A DNA stretch of 23,585 nucleotides, from the NCBI GenBank assembly GCA_003525905.1, contig DQIA01000064.1, positions 22,288-45,872 of the forward strand, written 5' to 3'. The stretch comes from Clostridiales bacterium. Lineage in GTDB: Bacteria; Bacillota; Clostridia; Oscillospirales; Oscillospiraceae. Under the pieces are notes generated by a model. That model worked only from the letters and a program-made list of their open reading frames with translations, did no database searches and was not told the DNA's origin. Positions 1-7,392 of this stretch are shown piece by piece (within the stretch, counting starts at the first letter, position 1; the number at the start of each line of letters is the position of its first letter). The translations under genes were made by a program, and so were the position numbers.

Positions 1-67
1 AAATGCGGTCGGTTAACTCTTGTGGATACCAAAGTCCGTTCTGTTCGTTGTAGATGTACTTCTCCAT
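1..67 (-). CDS. Possible TnpV-like protein, N-terminus only
   Basis: Only 22 codons are visible before the gene leaves the window. An ATG at 67-65 follows a good ribosome site (GGAGG seven bases upstream on the minus strand), and the peptide begins MEKYIYNEQNGLWY. That opening resembles TnpV, a small protein of unknown function carried by mobile elements of Clostridia. From residue 15 the sequence (PQELTDRI) no longer follows the usual TnpV continuation, so this could be a diverged or broken copy, or an unrelated small protein. The DNA is clearly more AT-rich than the rest of the window, which suits a transferred element. Confidence 0.4.
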   Translation of the reverse strand, partial: MEKYIYNEQNGLWYPQELTDRI

Positions 68-129
68 TTTGTAATCCTCCAATGTGATTGATTTTACCCA
101 CAATTCAATCATTCCGGCTGATTACAAAA

Positions 130-182
130 GCCGAAGGAGGCCACTTCCTTATGAAGTGCCTCCTTTCGGCCAGTGTTTTTTT
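130..182. terminator. Strong hairpin with T-run, probably a bidirectional terminator
   Basis: The arms are 130-147 and 153-170 with a five-base loop. They match over 18 bases apart from two single-base bulges. A run of seven T follows on the + strand (176-182), and TTTTG follows the other arm on the minus strand. It lies between tRNA-Pro and the TnpV-like gene and would isolate that gene from tRNA transcription. It may instead be part of the mobile element boundary. Confidence 0.6.
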
Positions 183-193
183 CGTAATAAATT

Positions 194-230
194 AAAAATC
201 GGTAAGTTTCGACAGAAACTCACCGATTTT
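194..230 (-). terminator. Intrinsic terminator of tRNA-Pro
   Basis: It begins immediately after the encoded CCA end of the tRNA. On the minus strand the stem AAAATCGGTGAGTTTC pairs with GAAACTTACCGATTTT around a four-base loop, with one imperfect pair, and ends in a T-rich tract. The A/T ends of the stem would let it work in either direction. Confidence 0.75.
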
Positions 231-307
231 TGGTCCGAGTGACTGGATTCGAACCAGCGGCCTCTTGAACCCCATTCAAGCGCGATACCAAACTTCGCTA
301 CACCCGG
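231..307 (-). tRNA. tRNA-Pro (anticodon GGG)
   Basis: This is a 77-base cloverleaf read on the minus strand. The acceptor arm CCGGGTG pairs with CACTCGG (one G-U). The D arm is bounded by GCG and CGC. The anticodon stem CTTGA/TCAAG encloses a seven-base loop with GGG at the anticodon position. A five-base variable region and a T arm containing GGTTCGAATCC follow. The CCA end is encoded (231-233). Anticodon GGG reads proline codons CCC and CCU. The gene has its own promoter and terminator. Confidence 0.93.
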
Positions 308-325
308 ATTTCATTTTGCCTAGAT

Positions 326-354
326 ATCATAGCACATCCGGATGAAATTTGCAA
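326..354 (-). promoter_or_regulatory. Promoter of tRNA-Pro
   Basis: On the minus strand TTGCAA (354-349) and TATGAT (331-326) are separated by exactly 17 bases. Transcription would start about 12 bases before the mature tRNA end. Confidence 0.7.
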
Positions 355-393
355 GCACTATTTTGGCTTTTTTCGGATTTTTCGCGGGGACGG

Positions 394-3300
394 TCAGACG
401 ACGGCAGCGGGCTGCGGGTCGGCGGGCCGGGCGTTCAGATTTTTGCGTGCGGTGGAGAGCATGAGCTTGATGCGGTTGAGCTGGTTGACCTCGGATGCGC
501 CGGGGTCATAGTCCACGGCGACGATATTGGCCTCGGGATAGGCGCGGCGCAGAGACTTGATGACGCCCTTGCCGACGACGTGGTTCGGCAGGCAGGCAAA
601 GGGCTGGATGCAGACAATGTTCGGTACGCCGCTGCGGATGAGCTCGACCATCTCGCCGGTGAGGAACCAGCCCTCGCCGTACTGGTTGCCAAGGGAGAGG
701 AAGGGCTTTGCCAGCTCGGCGACGTCCGCGATCTCCATAGGCGGCTCAAAGCGGCGGCTGGCCTGGAGCGCGTCGAGCACCGGGCGGCGCAGGTAACGAA
801 TGGCCTTGACGCCGAGCTGGCCGACAAGCGCGCCGCCCAGGCTCCCGCCGAGGAACTCGTGCTTGTAGCCGCCGTTGTAGACGCAGTAATTCATGAAGTC
901 CATGAGGTCCGGCACGACGGCCTCCGCACCCTCGCGCTCGAGCAGGTCGACGAGGTGGTTGTTGGCAAGCGGCATGTATTTGACGAGAATTTCGCCCACG
1001 ACGCCGATGCGCGGCTTGCGGAGCGTCTCGTCCAGCGGGAGCACGTCGAAATCCTCGACGATCTCGCGGCAGAGGCGGCGGTAGTCCCGCCCGGCGTGAC
1101 TGCCGGTGAGCGAGGCGACGCAGCGATCGCGCCATTTGGCGTGCAGGGCGTTCGCGCTGCCGGAGACCTTTTCATACGGCCGTACGCGGTACAGGCAGCG
1201 CATGAGCAGGTCGCCGTAGACGAGCGAGCGGAACGCATCCATCAGCAGGCCGGGAGAGGCGCGGAAGCCCGGATTCTTCTCCATGCCGTTGGCATTGATG
1301 GAGATGACGGGGATATGGCCGAGCCCGGCCTTTTCCAGCGCGCGGCGAATGAAGCCGACATAGTTGCTGGCGCGGCAGCAGCCGCCGGTCTGCGTCATGG
1401 CGACGGCGAGATGATCTGTGTCGTATTTTCCGGACAGAATGGCGCTCATGATCTGGCCGACGACCGTGATGGAGGGGAAGCAGGCGTCGTTATTGACGTA
1501 TTTCAGGCCCGTGTCGATGGCGCTGCGGTTGTCGTTGCCGAGAATTTCGATGTGATAGCCGTATTTGCGGAACGTCGGGCCGAGCAGATCGAAGTGGATG
1601 GGGGACATCTGCGGCGCGAGGATGGTCCAATGCTCGCGGCGCATCTGCTCCGTGAAGACGGCACGCTCATAGCGGACGGGACCTGCCGTGGGGAGGATGC
1701 CCTGCCGGGCGCGCAGGTCCATGGCGGCGATGAGGCTGCGGATGCGGATGCGCGCCGCGCCGAGATTCGAGACCTCGTCGATCTTCAGAACGGTGTAGAG
1801 ACGGTTGCTCTTCTCCAGAATCTCCGCGACCTGGTCGGTCGTGACGGCGTCGAGCCCGCAGCCGAAGGAGTTGAGCTGGACGAGCTCGAGCTCCGGCCGG
1901 GTGCGGACGAACTCCGCCGCCGTATAGAGGCGGGAATGATAGACCCACTGGTCGTTTGCACGCAGCGGCCGGGCAGGCGTGAAGTCGATGGGAAGAGAAT
2001 CCTCGGTCAGCACGGCCAGATCGTAGGAGGCGATGAGCTCCGGGATGCCGTGGTTGATCTCCGGATCGACGTGGTACGGGCGGCCCGCCAGCACGATGCC
2101 GCGGCCGTGATTCTGCTCGATCCACGCGAGCGCCGCCGCGCCCTGCGCGCGGATGTCGGCCTTTGCGCGCTGCTGCTCGAGCCATGCGGCATGGACGGCG
2201 GCACGGGTCTCCGAGGCAGAAATGCTCCATGTCTCTTTGCAGAAGTCAGCCAGGCGCTTCGCGGCGGTCTTCTCGTCCGTAAAGGCGAGGAAGGGGCGCA
2301 GATAGGTCACACCGTCCTCGCCGATGGCGTCGACGTTATTTTTAAGATTTTCGGGGTAGGAGACGACGATGGGACAGTTGAAGTGGTTCTGTGCGCCGGG
2401 CGTCTCCTGATGCTCATAGAACACGCACGGGTGGAAGATGGTCCTGACACCGTGGTCGATGAGCCACTGCACATGGCCGTGGGCCAGCTTCGCGGGATAG
2501 CACTCCGACTCTGAGGGGATGGATTCCATGCCCAGCTCATAGATCTTGCGCGTGGAGCGCGGCGAGAGCAGGACGGAAAAGCCGAGCTGGCGGAAGAATG
2601 TTGCCCAGAACGGGTAGTTCTCATAGAGATTCAGCACGCGCGGGATACCGATGCGGCCGCGCGGCGCGTCCTTCTCCGGCAGCGGGGGATAGTCGAACAT
2701 GCGCTTGAGCTTATAGGCCATGACATTCGGCGCACGGTTCTCCTTCGGCGTGCCGCCGAGGCCCTTTTCGCAGCGGTTGCCGGTGACGTGGCGCTGGCCG
2801 TTCGAGAATTCGTTGATGGTCAGCATGCAGCGGTTGCCGCAGCCGGAGCAGCGCGTGGCCTGCGTCGTATATTGCAGCTTCAGAATGTCCGCGATGGGGA
2901 GCATGGTCGATCGCTGCCCCGTCCAGCGGTCGCGGGCGATCAGGGCCGCGCCGAACGCGCCCATGATGCCTGCGATATCCGGACAGGTGGCCTCGACGCC
3001 CGCGATGCGCTCAAAGGCGCGCAGCACGGCCTGATTGTAGAACGTGCCGCCCTGCACGACGATATGGCGGCCCATGTCGCGGGCATCGGCAAGCTTAATG
3101 ACCTTATACAGCGCATTTTTGATGACGGAGTAGGCGAGACCAGCGGAGATATCCTGCACGGTCGCGCCCTCCTTCTGCGCCTGCTTGACGTTGGAGTTCA
3201 TGAACACGGTGCAGCGCGTGCCAAGATCGATGGGATGGGCGGCGAACAGCGCCTCCTGCGCGAAAACCGCGGCGGTGTAGCCGAGGGAATTGGCGAAATT

Positions 3301-4653
3301 TTCGATAAATGAGCCGCAGCCGGACGAGCAGGCCTCATTGAGCAGAATGGAATCCACGGAGTGATTGCGAATGCGGATGCACTTCATATCCTGCCCGCCG
3401 ATGTCCAGAATGCAGTCGACGTCCGGGTCGAAGAAGGCAGCGGCCTCATAGTGCGCGATGGTCTCGACCTCGCCGTCATCGAGCAGGAAGGCGGACTTCA
3501 GCAGCGTCTCGCCGTAGCCGGTCGAGCAGGAGCGCGCGATCTCCGCGCCCGGCGGGAGCTGTTCACCGAGCAGGCGCATGGCGTGCATGGCCGTCTGCAC
3601 CGGTGAGCCCTGATTGTTGGCGTAAAACGACCACAGCAGCGCGCCGTCCTCGTCGATGAGGGCAAGCTTTGTTGTGGTGGAGCCTGCGTCGATGCCGAGG
3701 AAGCAGCGGCAGGGATGCAGTGCTGCCTTATGGACCTGCGCGCGGTCATGGCGAGCGCGGAAGGCATCGTACTCTGCGCGGTCCGCAAACAGCGGCGGCA
3801 GGCGTTTGAGCTCAAAAGCCATCTGCACGCCGCTGCGCAGCTTTGCGGCAAGCGCGGCGGCATCCGCCGGCTCGGCATCGCCCGCCTCGAGGGCAGCGCC
3901 CATGGCAGCAAACAGATGGGAGTTGTCGGGATCGACGATATTCTCCAGCGTCAGGTGCAGCGTGCGGATGAAGGCCTTTTTGAGCTCCGGCAGGAAGTGC
4001 AGCGGGCCGCCGAGGAAGGCGACGCAGCCGCGGATGGGCTTGCCGCAGGCAAGGCCGGAGATGGTCTGGTTGACGACGGCCTGAAAAATGGAGGCCGCCA
4101 GATCGGGCAGCGTTGCGCCCTCGTTGATGAGGGGCTGGATGTCCGACTTGGCGAACACGCCGCAGCGCGCGGCGATGGGATAGAGCTCGCGATAGTCCGC
4201 CGCGGCGCGGTTCAGACCCTCGGCATCCGTCTGCAGGAGCGCGGCCATCTGGTCGATGAACGAGCCGGTGCCGCCTGCGCAGACGCCGTTCATGCGCTCC
4301 TCCAGCCCGCCGCGGAAGTAGATGATCTTCGCATCCTCACCGCCCAGCTCAATGGCGACGTCCGTCTGCGGGGCAATGGCCTGCAGGCTGGAGGCCACGG
4401 CAACGACCTCCTGCACAAAGCCGATGTTCAGGGCTTTGCCGAGGTTGATGGCGCCGGAGCCGGTGATCTTCAGGCGCAGGTCGCAGGGGCCGAGCTTTGC
4501 GCAGGCGTCCTCCAGCAGCTCGGCAAGTGTTTCCTGCGTGTGCGCACAGTGGCGGCGGTAATCGCCATAGCACAGGACGCCGCGTTCGTCCAGAATAACG
4601 AGCTTTGCGGTGGTTGAGCCGATGTCGATGCCCGCCCGATAGCAGTGTTTCAT
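394..4653 (-). CDS. Tandem CoA-dehydratase activase / 2-hydroxyacyl-CoA dehydratase-like fusion
   Basis: This 1419-residue protein belongs to the large BadF/BadG/BcrA/BcrD-type ATPase fusions of anaerobes. Family members use ATP-driven electron transfer from a [4Fe-4S] activator to radical dehydratases or reductases; the substrate of these long fusions is not established. Two ASKHA ATPase modules are visible. The first starts at GIDIGSTTAK (about 8-17) with Cys125 and Cys164. The second starts at GIDAGSTTTK (about 320-329) with Cys442 and Cys481. A Cys cluster CSGCGNRC (602-609, plus C628) follows, then a DUF2229-type region (about 668-900) and a C-terminal HgdB-like region rich in Cys and Gly motifs. 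The start is placed at MKHCYRAG because a longer reading frame would begin inside the promoter at 4689-4717. GAGGG lies about 10 bases before the chosen ATG. Confidence 0.88.
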   Translation of the reverse strand: MKHCYRAGIDIGSTTAKLVILDERGVLCYGDYRRHCAHTQETLAELLEDACAKLGPCDLRLKITGSGAINLGKALNIGFVQEVVAVASSLQAIAPQTDVAIELGGEDAKIIYFRGGLEERMNGVCAGGTGSFIDQMAALLQTDAEGLNRAAADYRELYPIAARCGVFAKSDIQPLINEGATLPDLAASIFQAVVNQTISGLACGKPIRGCVAFLGGPLHFLPELKKAFIRTLHLTLENIVDPDNSHLFAAMGAALEAGDAEPADAAALAAKLRSGVQMAFELKRLPPLFADRAEYDAFRARHDRAQVHKAALHPCRCFLGIDAGSTTTKLALIDEDGALLWSFYANNQGSPVQTAMHAMRLLGEQLPPGAEIARSCSTGYGETLLKSAFLLDDGEVETIAHYEAAAFFDPDVDCILDIGGQDMKCIRIRNHSVDSILLNEACSSGCGSFIENFANSLGYTAAVFAQEALFAAHPIDLGTRCTVFMNSNVKQAQKEGATVQDISAGLAYSVIKNALYKVIKLADARDMGRHIVVQGGTFYNQAVLRAFERIAGVEATCPDIAGIMGAFGAALIARDRWTGQRSTMLPIADILKLQYTTQATRCSGCGNRCMLTINEFSNGQRHVTGNRCEKGLGGTPKENRAPNVMAYKLKRMFDYPPLPEKDAPRGRIGIPRVLNLYENYPFWATFFRQLGFSVLLSPRSTRKIYELGMESIPSESECYPAKLAHGHVQWLIDHGVRTIFHPCVFYEHQETPGAQNHFNCPIVVSYPENLKNNVDAIGEDGVTYLRPFLAFTDEKTAAKRLADFCKETWSISASETRAAVHAAWLEQQRAKADIRAQGAAALAWIEQNHGRGIVLAGRPYHVDPEINHGIPELIASYDLAVLTEDSLPIDFTPARPLRANDQWVYHSRLYTAAEFVRTRPELELVQLNSFGCGLDAVTTDQVAEILEKSNRLYTVLKIDEVSNLGAARIRIRSLIAAMDLRARQGILPTAGPVRYERAVFTEQMRREHWTILAPQMSPIHFDLLGPTFRKYGYHIEILGNDNRSAIDTGLKYVNNDACFPSITVVGQIMSAILSGKYDTDHLAVAMTQTGGCCRASNYVGFIRRALEKAGLGHIPVISINANGMEKNPGFRASPGLLMDAFRSLVYGDLLMRCLYRVRPYEKVSGSANALHAKWRDRCVASLTGSHAGRDYRRLCREIVEDFDVLPLDETLRKPRIGVVGEILVKYMPLANNHLVDLLEREGAEAVVPDLMDFMNYCVYNGGYKHEFLGGSLGGALVGQLGVKAIRYLRRPVLDALQASRRFEPPMEIADVAELAKPFLSLGNQYGEGWFLTGEMVELIRSGVPNIVCIQPFACLPNHVVGKGVIKSLRRAYPEANIVAVDYDPGASEVNQLNRIKLMLSTARKNLNARPADPQPAAVV

Positions 4654-4688
4654 AACGGGTACCCTCACATGTGTTTTTCTAAACAATA

Positions 4689-4717
4689 AGTATATCATAA
4701 AGCGGCGTGAAAATCAA
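4689..4717 (-). promoter_or_regulatory. Promoter of the activase/dehydratase fusion
   Basis: On the minus strand TTGATT (4717-4712), 17 bases, then TATACT (4694-4689). The predicted start leaves a leader of about 30 bases. It also rules out the upstream ATG at 4698 as the start codon. Confidence 0.7.
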
Positions 4718-4771
4718 ATGTCAGAACTGTGAAGGATTTGAAAACAAATGACCGTCCTGCACGAAAAACGC

Positions 4772-4800
4772 TTTTCAAAACTGCCGGAATGTGGTATGCT
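4772..4800 (+). promoter_or_regulatory. Promoter of the phospholipase C family gene
   Basis: TTTTCA (4772-4777), 17 bases, then TATGCT (4795-4800), about 32 bases before the ATG. The -35 box is weak. It is back to back with the promoter at 4689-4717. Confidence 0.5.
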
Positions 4801-4832
4801 ATGCACAGATTCCAGATTTCGAGGTGGACGTC

Positions 4833-5636
4833 ATGCCATCAACTTATGCACACTTCTGCTTCGGCAGGGAGGTGCTTGCGGCGCTGCCGCAGGAAATGCA
4901 GTCGCTGCTCTGGCCGGAGCAGAATCTGTTTTCCATTGGGCTGCATGGCCCGGATATTCTGTTCTTTGACCATCCGCTGCTCGGGCACGTCAGCCGCCTC
5001 GGCCACCGGATGCACAAACAAAGTGGTGCGGCCTTCTTCCGCCCCACAGGGGAGAAGCTGGCCGCACTGGAGTTTCCGGCGCCGGAAACGGCGTATCTCT
5101 ATGGATTTTTGTGCCACTTTGCGCTGGACCGCGCCTGCCACGGCTACATTGCCGGGCAGATCGCGCGCAGCGGCGTGGCCCACACGGAGATCGAGGTCGA
5201 ATTTGACCGCAGCCTGCTGGTGCAGGCCGGGCTGGACCCGATCCGCACGAGCCTGACGGGCCATCTGCATGCCTCGGCGCGCAGCGCGGCCGTGATGGCG
5301 GAGCTGCTGCCGGATGAGCTGACGCCCCGGCAGACGGAGCAGGCGATCCGGACGTTCCTGTGGGGCAACGCGCTGTTCCTTGCGCCGGGCCGTGCTAAGC
5401 GCACGGCGCTGTATGCCGGCATGCACCTTGCCGGCGCGTATCACGGTCTGCACGGCATGATCGTGAACTATGAACCGAACCCGAAGTGTACCGAGAGCAA
5501 TGCGGTCCTGCAGCGCCTGTTTGACGAGGCCGTGCCGCAGGCGGTCACGCTTATCACGGAATATCTGCCCTGCATCCGCGGAGAGCTGCCGTGGAGCGGC
5601 CTCTACGACTATACGTTCGGCGGAGTGCTCGCTTAG
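4833..5636 (+). CDS. Zinc-dependent phospholipase C family protein
   Basis: This 267-residue protein has the metal-ligand pattern of the Zn_dep_PLPC family (PF00882): an N-terminal YAHFCFG (5-11), GLHGPDILFF (36-45, with H38 and D41), FLCHFALDRACHGYI (92-106, with H95, D99 and H103), and HTEIE (117-121). These residues would hold a cluster of zinc ions in an all-helical fold. No signal peptide is evident, unlike secreted clostridial alpha-toxin, so it is probably cytoplasmic. The substrate is unknown, and most such clostridial paralogues are uncharacterised. The start is the ATG after GAGGTGG (4821-4827). The stop codon interlocks with that of the convergent cupin gene. Confidence 0.8.
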   Translation: MPSTYAHFCFGREVLAALPQEMQSLLWPEQNLFSIGLHGPDILFFDHPLLGHVSRLGHRMHKQSGAAFFRPTGEKLAALEFPAPETAYLYGFLCHFALDRACHGYIAGQIARSGVAHTEIEVEFDRSLLVQAGLDPIRTSLTGHLHASARSAAVMAELLPDELTPRQTEQAIRTFLWGNALFLAPGRAKRTALYAGMHLAGAYHGLHGMIVNYEPNPKCTESNAVLQRLFDEAVPQAVTLITEYLPCIRGELPWSGLYDYTFGGVLA

Positions 5637-5971
5637 CCCCGCGGGAACACGACAGTCAGCAGCATCTTGAAGTCCTCGGCGGCATAGACCGCGTGGGGCT
5701 TCCCGGCGGGCATGACGATGCTCTCGCCCGCGGAGCAGAAATGCTCTCTGCCGTCGATGGTAAAGCGGCCGCTGCCCTCGAGCACGAGCACCATTGCGTC
5801 GCCGCCGGAGGCGTGTGTACTGATCTCCTCGCCCTTGGAGAAGGCGAACAGCGTGATGCTGACGGCGTCATTCTGGGCAAGCGTCTTGCTGACGATCTGC
5901 CCGGCCTCGGCCTCGACCTGCTGTGCAAGCGGGAGCACCTGCTCCTGCGCGATGTTTTTCAGAATAGCCAT
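5633..5971 (-). CDS. Small cupin-domain protein
   Basis: This is a single-domain cupin of 112 residues. The first cupin motif runs from about 47 to 66 (KGEEISTHASGG ending in LVLEG) and the second around 88-95 (MPAGKPHA). Only H53 and H93 remain of the usual three His plus Glu metal ligands: the second His of HxH is a Ser (S55) and the Glu position is Asp or Gly. Metal binding is therefore uncertain. The start is the ATG with GGAGG five bases upstream. It is divergent from a Crp/Fnr regulator and appears to be its target, because a perfect palindrome is centred at -41.5. A role as a redox or stress sensor or scavenger beside the flavin reductase is only inferred. Confidence 0.8.
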   Translation of the reverse strand: MAILKNIAQEQVLPLAQQVEAEAGQIVSKTLAQNDAVSITLFAFSKGEEISTHASGGDAMVLVLEGSGRFTIDGREHFCSAGESIVMPAGKPHAVYAAEDFKMLLTVVFPRG

Positions 5972-6018
5972 AATGATCCTCCTTCCGGCCGCGCGTTTGC
6001 ATGACCCTGTTACCAGAT

Positions 6019-6047
6019 AGCATACCCCAAATCCAAGAGAAAGTATG
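6019..6047 (-). promoter_or_regulatory. Activator-dependent promoter of the cupin gene
   Basis: A good -10 box TATGCT (6024-6019, minus strand) lacks a recognisable -35 box: the six bases at the right spacing read CATACT. The regulator palindrome covers that position instead. This is the usual form of a class II Crp/Fnr-activated promoter. Confidence 0.55.
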
Positions 6048-6061
6048 TTGGAATACCAACA
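6046..6061. promoter_or_regulatory. Putative Crp/Fnr-family operator
   Basis: TGTTGG-AATA-CCAACA is a perfect 6-4-6 palindrome in the divergent region between the cupin and crp-like genes. The half-site spacing resembles Fnr-type sites, although the sequence differs from TTGAT/ATCAA. Its centre is 41.5 bases from the predicted cupin start. It also lies 12 bases before the regulator's own ATG, where occupancy could repress that gene. Confidence 0.6.
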
Positions 6062-6073
6062 GAGGAAGAAAGA

Positions 6074-6736
6074 ATGAAGGATGCTGCGTTGCTGGCCTCG
6101 CCGCTGTTCCGTGGGGCAACATCGGAGGAGATCGCGGCCATGCTGCCCTGCCTCGGCGCGTCGCCCCGGCGTTTTGCGCGCGGGGAACGGATCCTGCGGG
6201 CGGGGGAGCCTACGCGGTATATGGGATTGGTGCTCACGGGGAGCGTCCTGATCGAGCACACGGACATGCAGGGCGCGGTCACGCTGCTCGGGCGCGCGGA
6301 GCCCGGCGACCTGTTTGCGGAGGCCTATGCCTGTGCATCGGATGAGCCGCTGCTTGTCGACGTCGTGGCCAGCGAGGCCTGCGAGGTGCTCTTCCTCGAC
6401 GCAAGGCGCATCCTGACGCAGTGCACGAGCACCTGCGAGCACCACAGCCGCATCATCCGTAATCTCGTCGGGACGCTGGCGCATAAAAATCTGGCGCTTT
6501 CCCGGCGCAGCCTGCACACCGGCCCGCGCACCATTCGTGCGCGGCTGCTGTCGTACCTTGGCGAGCAGGCGCAGCGGGCGGGGAGCCGCAGCTTCACGAT
6601 CCCGTTCGACCGCCAGCAGCTTGCCGATTATCTGAATGTGGAACGCAGCGCGCTGTCCAATGAGCTGTCCAAAATGCAGCGGGACGGCCTGCTGACCTGC
6701 CGCCGGAGCAGCTTCTGCCTGCTTTGCGAATTTTGA
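6074..6736 (+). CDS. Crp/Fnr-family transcriptional regulator
   Basis: This 220-residue protein has the standard layout: a cyclic-nucleotide-binding-like beta roll (about 10-115), a dimerisation helix (about 117-145) and a winged helix-turn-helix (about 167-205) with DRQQLADYLNVERSALSNEL as the helix-turn-helix core. No N-terminal Cys cluster of the Fnr type is present, and the cAMP-pocket signature is not obvious, so the signal is unknown. The recognition helix lacks the usual Arg of Fnr/Crp, which fits the unusual TGTTGG half-site. The ATG follows GAGGAAG. The gene is divergent from the cupin gene and is followed after 24 bases by the flavin reductase, probably in one operon. Confidence 0.9.
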   Translation: MKDAALLASPLFRGATSEEIAAMLPCLGASPRRFARGERILRAGEPTRYMGLVLTGSVLIEHTDMQGAVTLLGRAEPGDLFAEAYACASDEPLLVDVVASEACEVLFLDARRILTQCTSTCEHHSRIIRNLVGTLAHKNLALSRRSLHTGPRTIRARLLSYLGEQAQRAGSRSFTIPFDRQQLADYLNVERSALSNELSKMQRDGLLTCRRSSFCLLCEF

Positions 6737-6760
6737 TATTTAGAAGGAGTGCTTTTCTTT

Positions 6761-7321
6761 ATGAGAAAGAATTTTGGCGCACATGCAAGCATTTATCCGC
6801 AGCCGGTGTTCATTCTGGCTGCCTATGGCGAGGACGGCACGCCCTGCGCCATGAACGCCGCATGGGGCGGCATCAGCGACGATAAGGAGCTTTCGTTCTG
6901 CGTCAGCCCGTCGCACCGCACGGTGAAGGACCTGCTGGCCCGCGGCGCGTTTACCGTCAGCATGGGCACGGCGGAGCAGGTCGTCGCCTGCGACTATGTC
7001 GGGCTGGTGTCCGGCAACCAGGTGCCGGACAAGTTCGCCCGCGCCGGCTTCCACGCCACGAAGTCCGAATTTGTCGACGCGCCGTGCATCGATGAGCTGC
7101 CCATCGCCGTTTCCTGCCGCGTTGTGAGCTATGATCCGGAGAGCTGCCGCCTCGTCGGCAAGATCGTGAATGTCAGCGTGGACGAGGCATATCTCACGCC
7201 GGAGGGTAAGGTCGACGTGGACAAGGTCGCGCCCATCACCTATGATTCGTTCAATAAGACCTATGTCCGCCTTGGCGCGGTCGTCGGCCGCGCGTTCCAC
7301 GACGGCGCTGCCTTAAAATAA
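6761..7321 (+). CDS. Flavin reductase family protein (FMN-binding split barrel)
   Basis: This 186-residue protein starts MRKNFGAHASIYPQPVFILA. The N-terminal segment carries the family pattern PQPVFILA...GTPCAMNAAWGG (18-42) and SHRTVKDLL (52-60), which build the FMN pocket. Members bind FMN and reduce flavin or small substrates with NAD(P)H, or act as FMN carriers of unknown role in anaerobes. The ATG at 6761 is preferred over a GTG at 6749 because that GTG overlaps the ribosome site AAGGAG (6744-6749). It probably shares a transcript with the regulator and ends at the terminator at 7335-7377. Confidence 0.85.
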   Translation: MRKNFGAHASIYPQPVFILAAYGEDGTPCAMNAAWGGISDDKELSFCVSPSHRTVKDLLARGAFTVSMGTAEQVVACDYVGLVSGNQVPDKFARAGFHATKSEFVDAPCIDELPIAVSCRVVSYDPESCRLVGKIVNVSVDEAYLTPEGKVDVDKVAPITYDSFNKTYVRLGAVVGRAFHDGAALK

Positions 7322-7334
7322 CCGGCAAAAAGCA

Positions 7335-7377
7335 TCCGGGCCTGCTGCCTAAAAATGCAGCAGGCCCGGAATTTTTT
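7335..7377. terminator. Bidirectional intrinsic terminator
   Basis: A perfect 14-bp stem (7335-7348 with 7357-7370, TCCGGGCCTGCTGC and its complement) is followed by six T on the + strand. On the minus strand, GATGCTTTTTG follows. It serves the flavin reductase (+) and the convergent metal ATPase (-). Confidence 0.85.
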
Positions 7378-7392
7378 CGGGATCATTCCAAC

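Noticed and set aside
349..2514. 721-codon open frame on the + strand opposite the activase/dehydratase gene
   Set aside because: It has no recognisable motifs and mirrors the codon bias of the real minus-strand gene. Long antisense frames are expected in GC-rich DNA.
4654..4698. 15-residue N-terminal extension of the activase/dehydratase
   Set aside because: Its ATG overlaps the -10 region and has no ribosome site. The family begins at MKHCYRAGIDIG.
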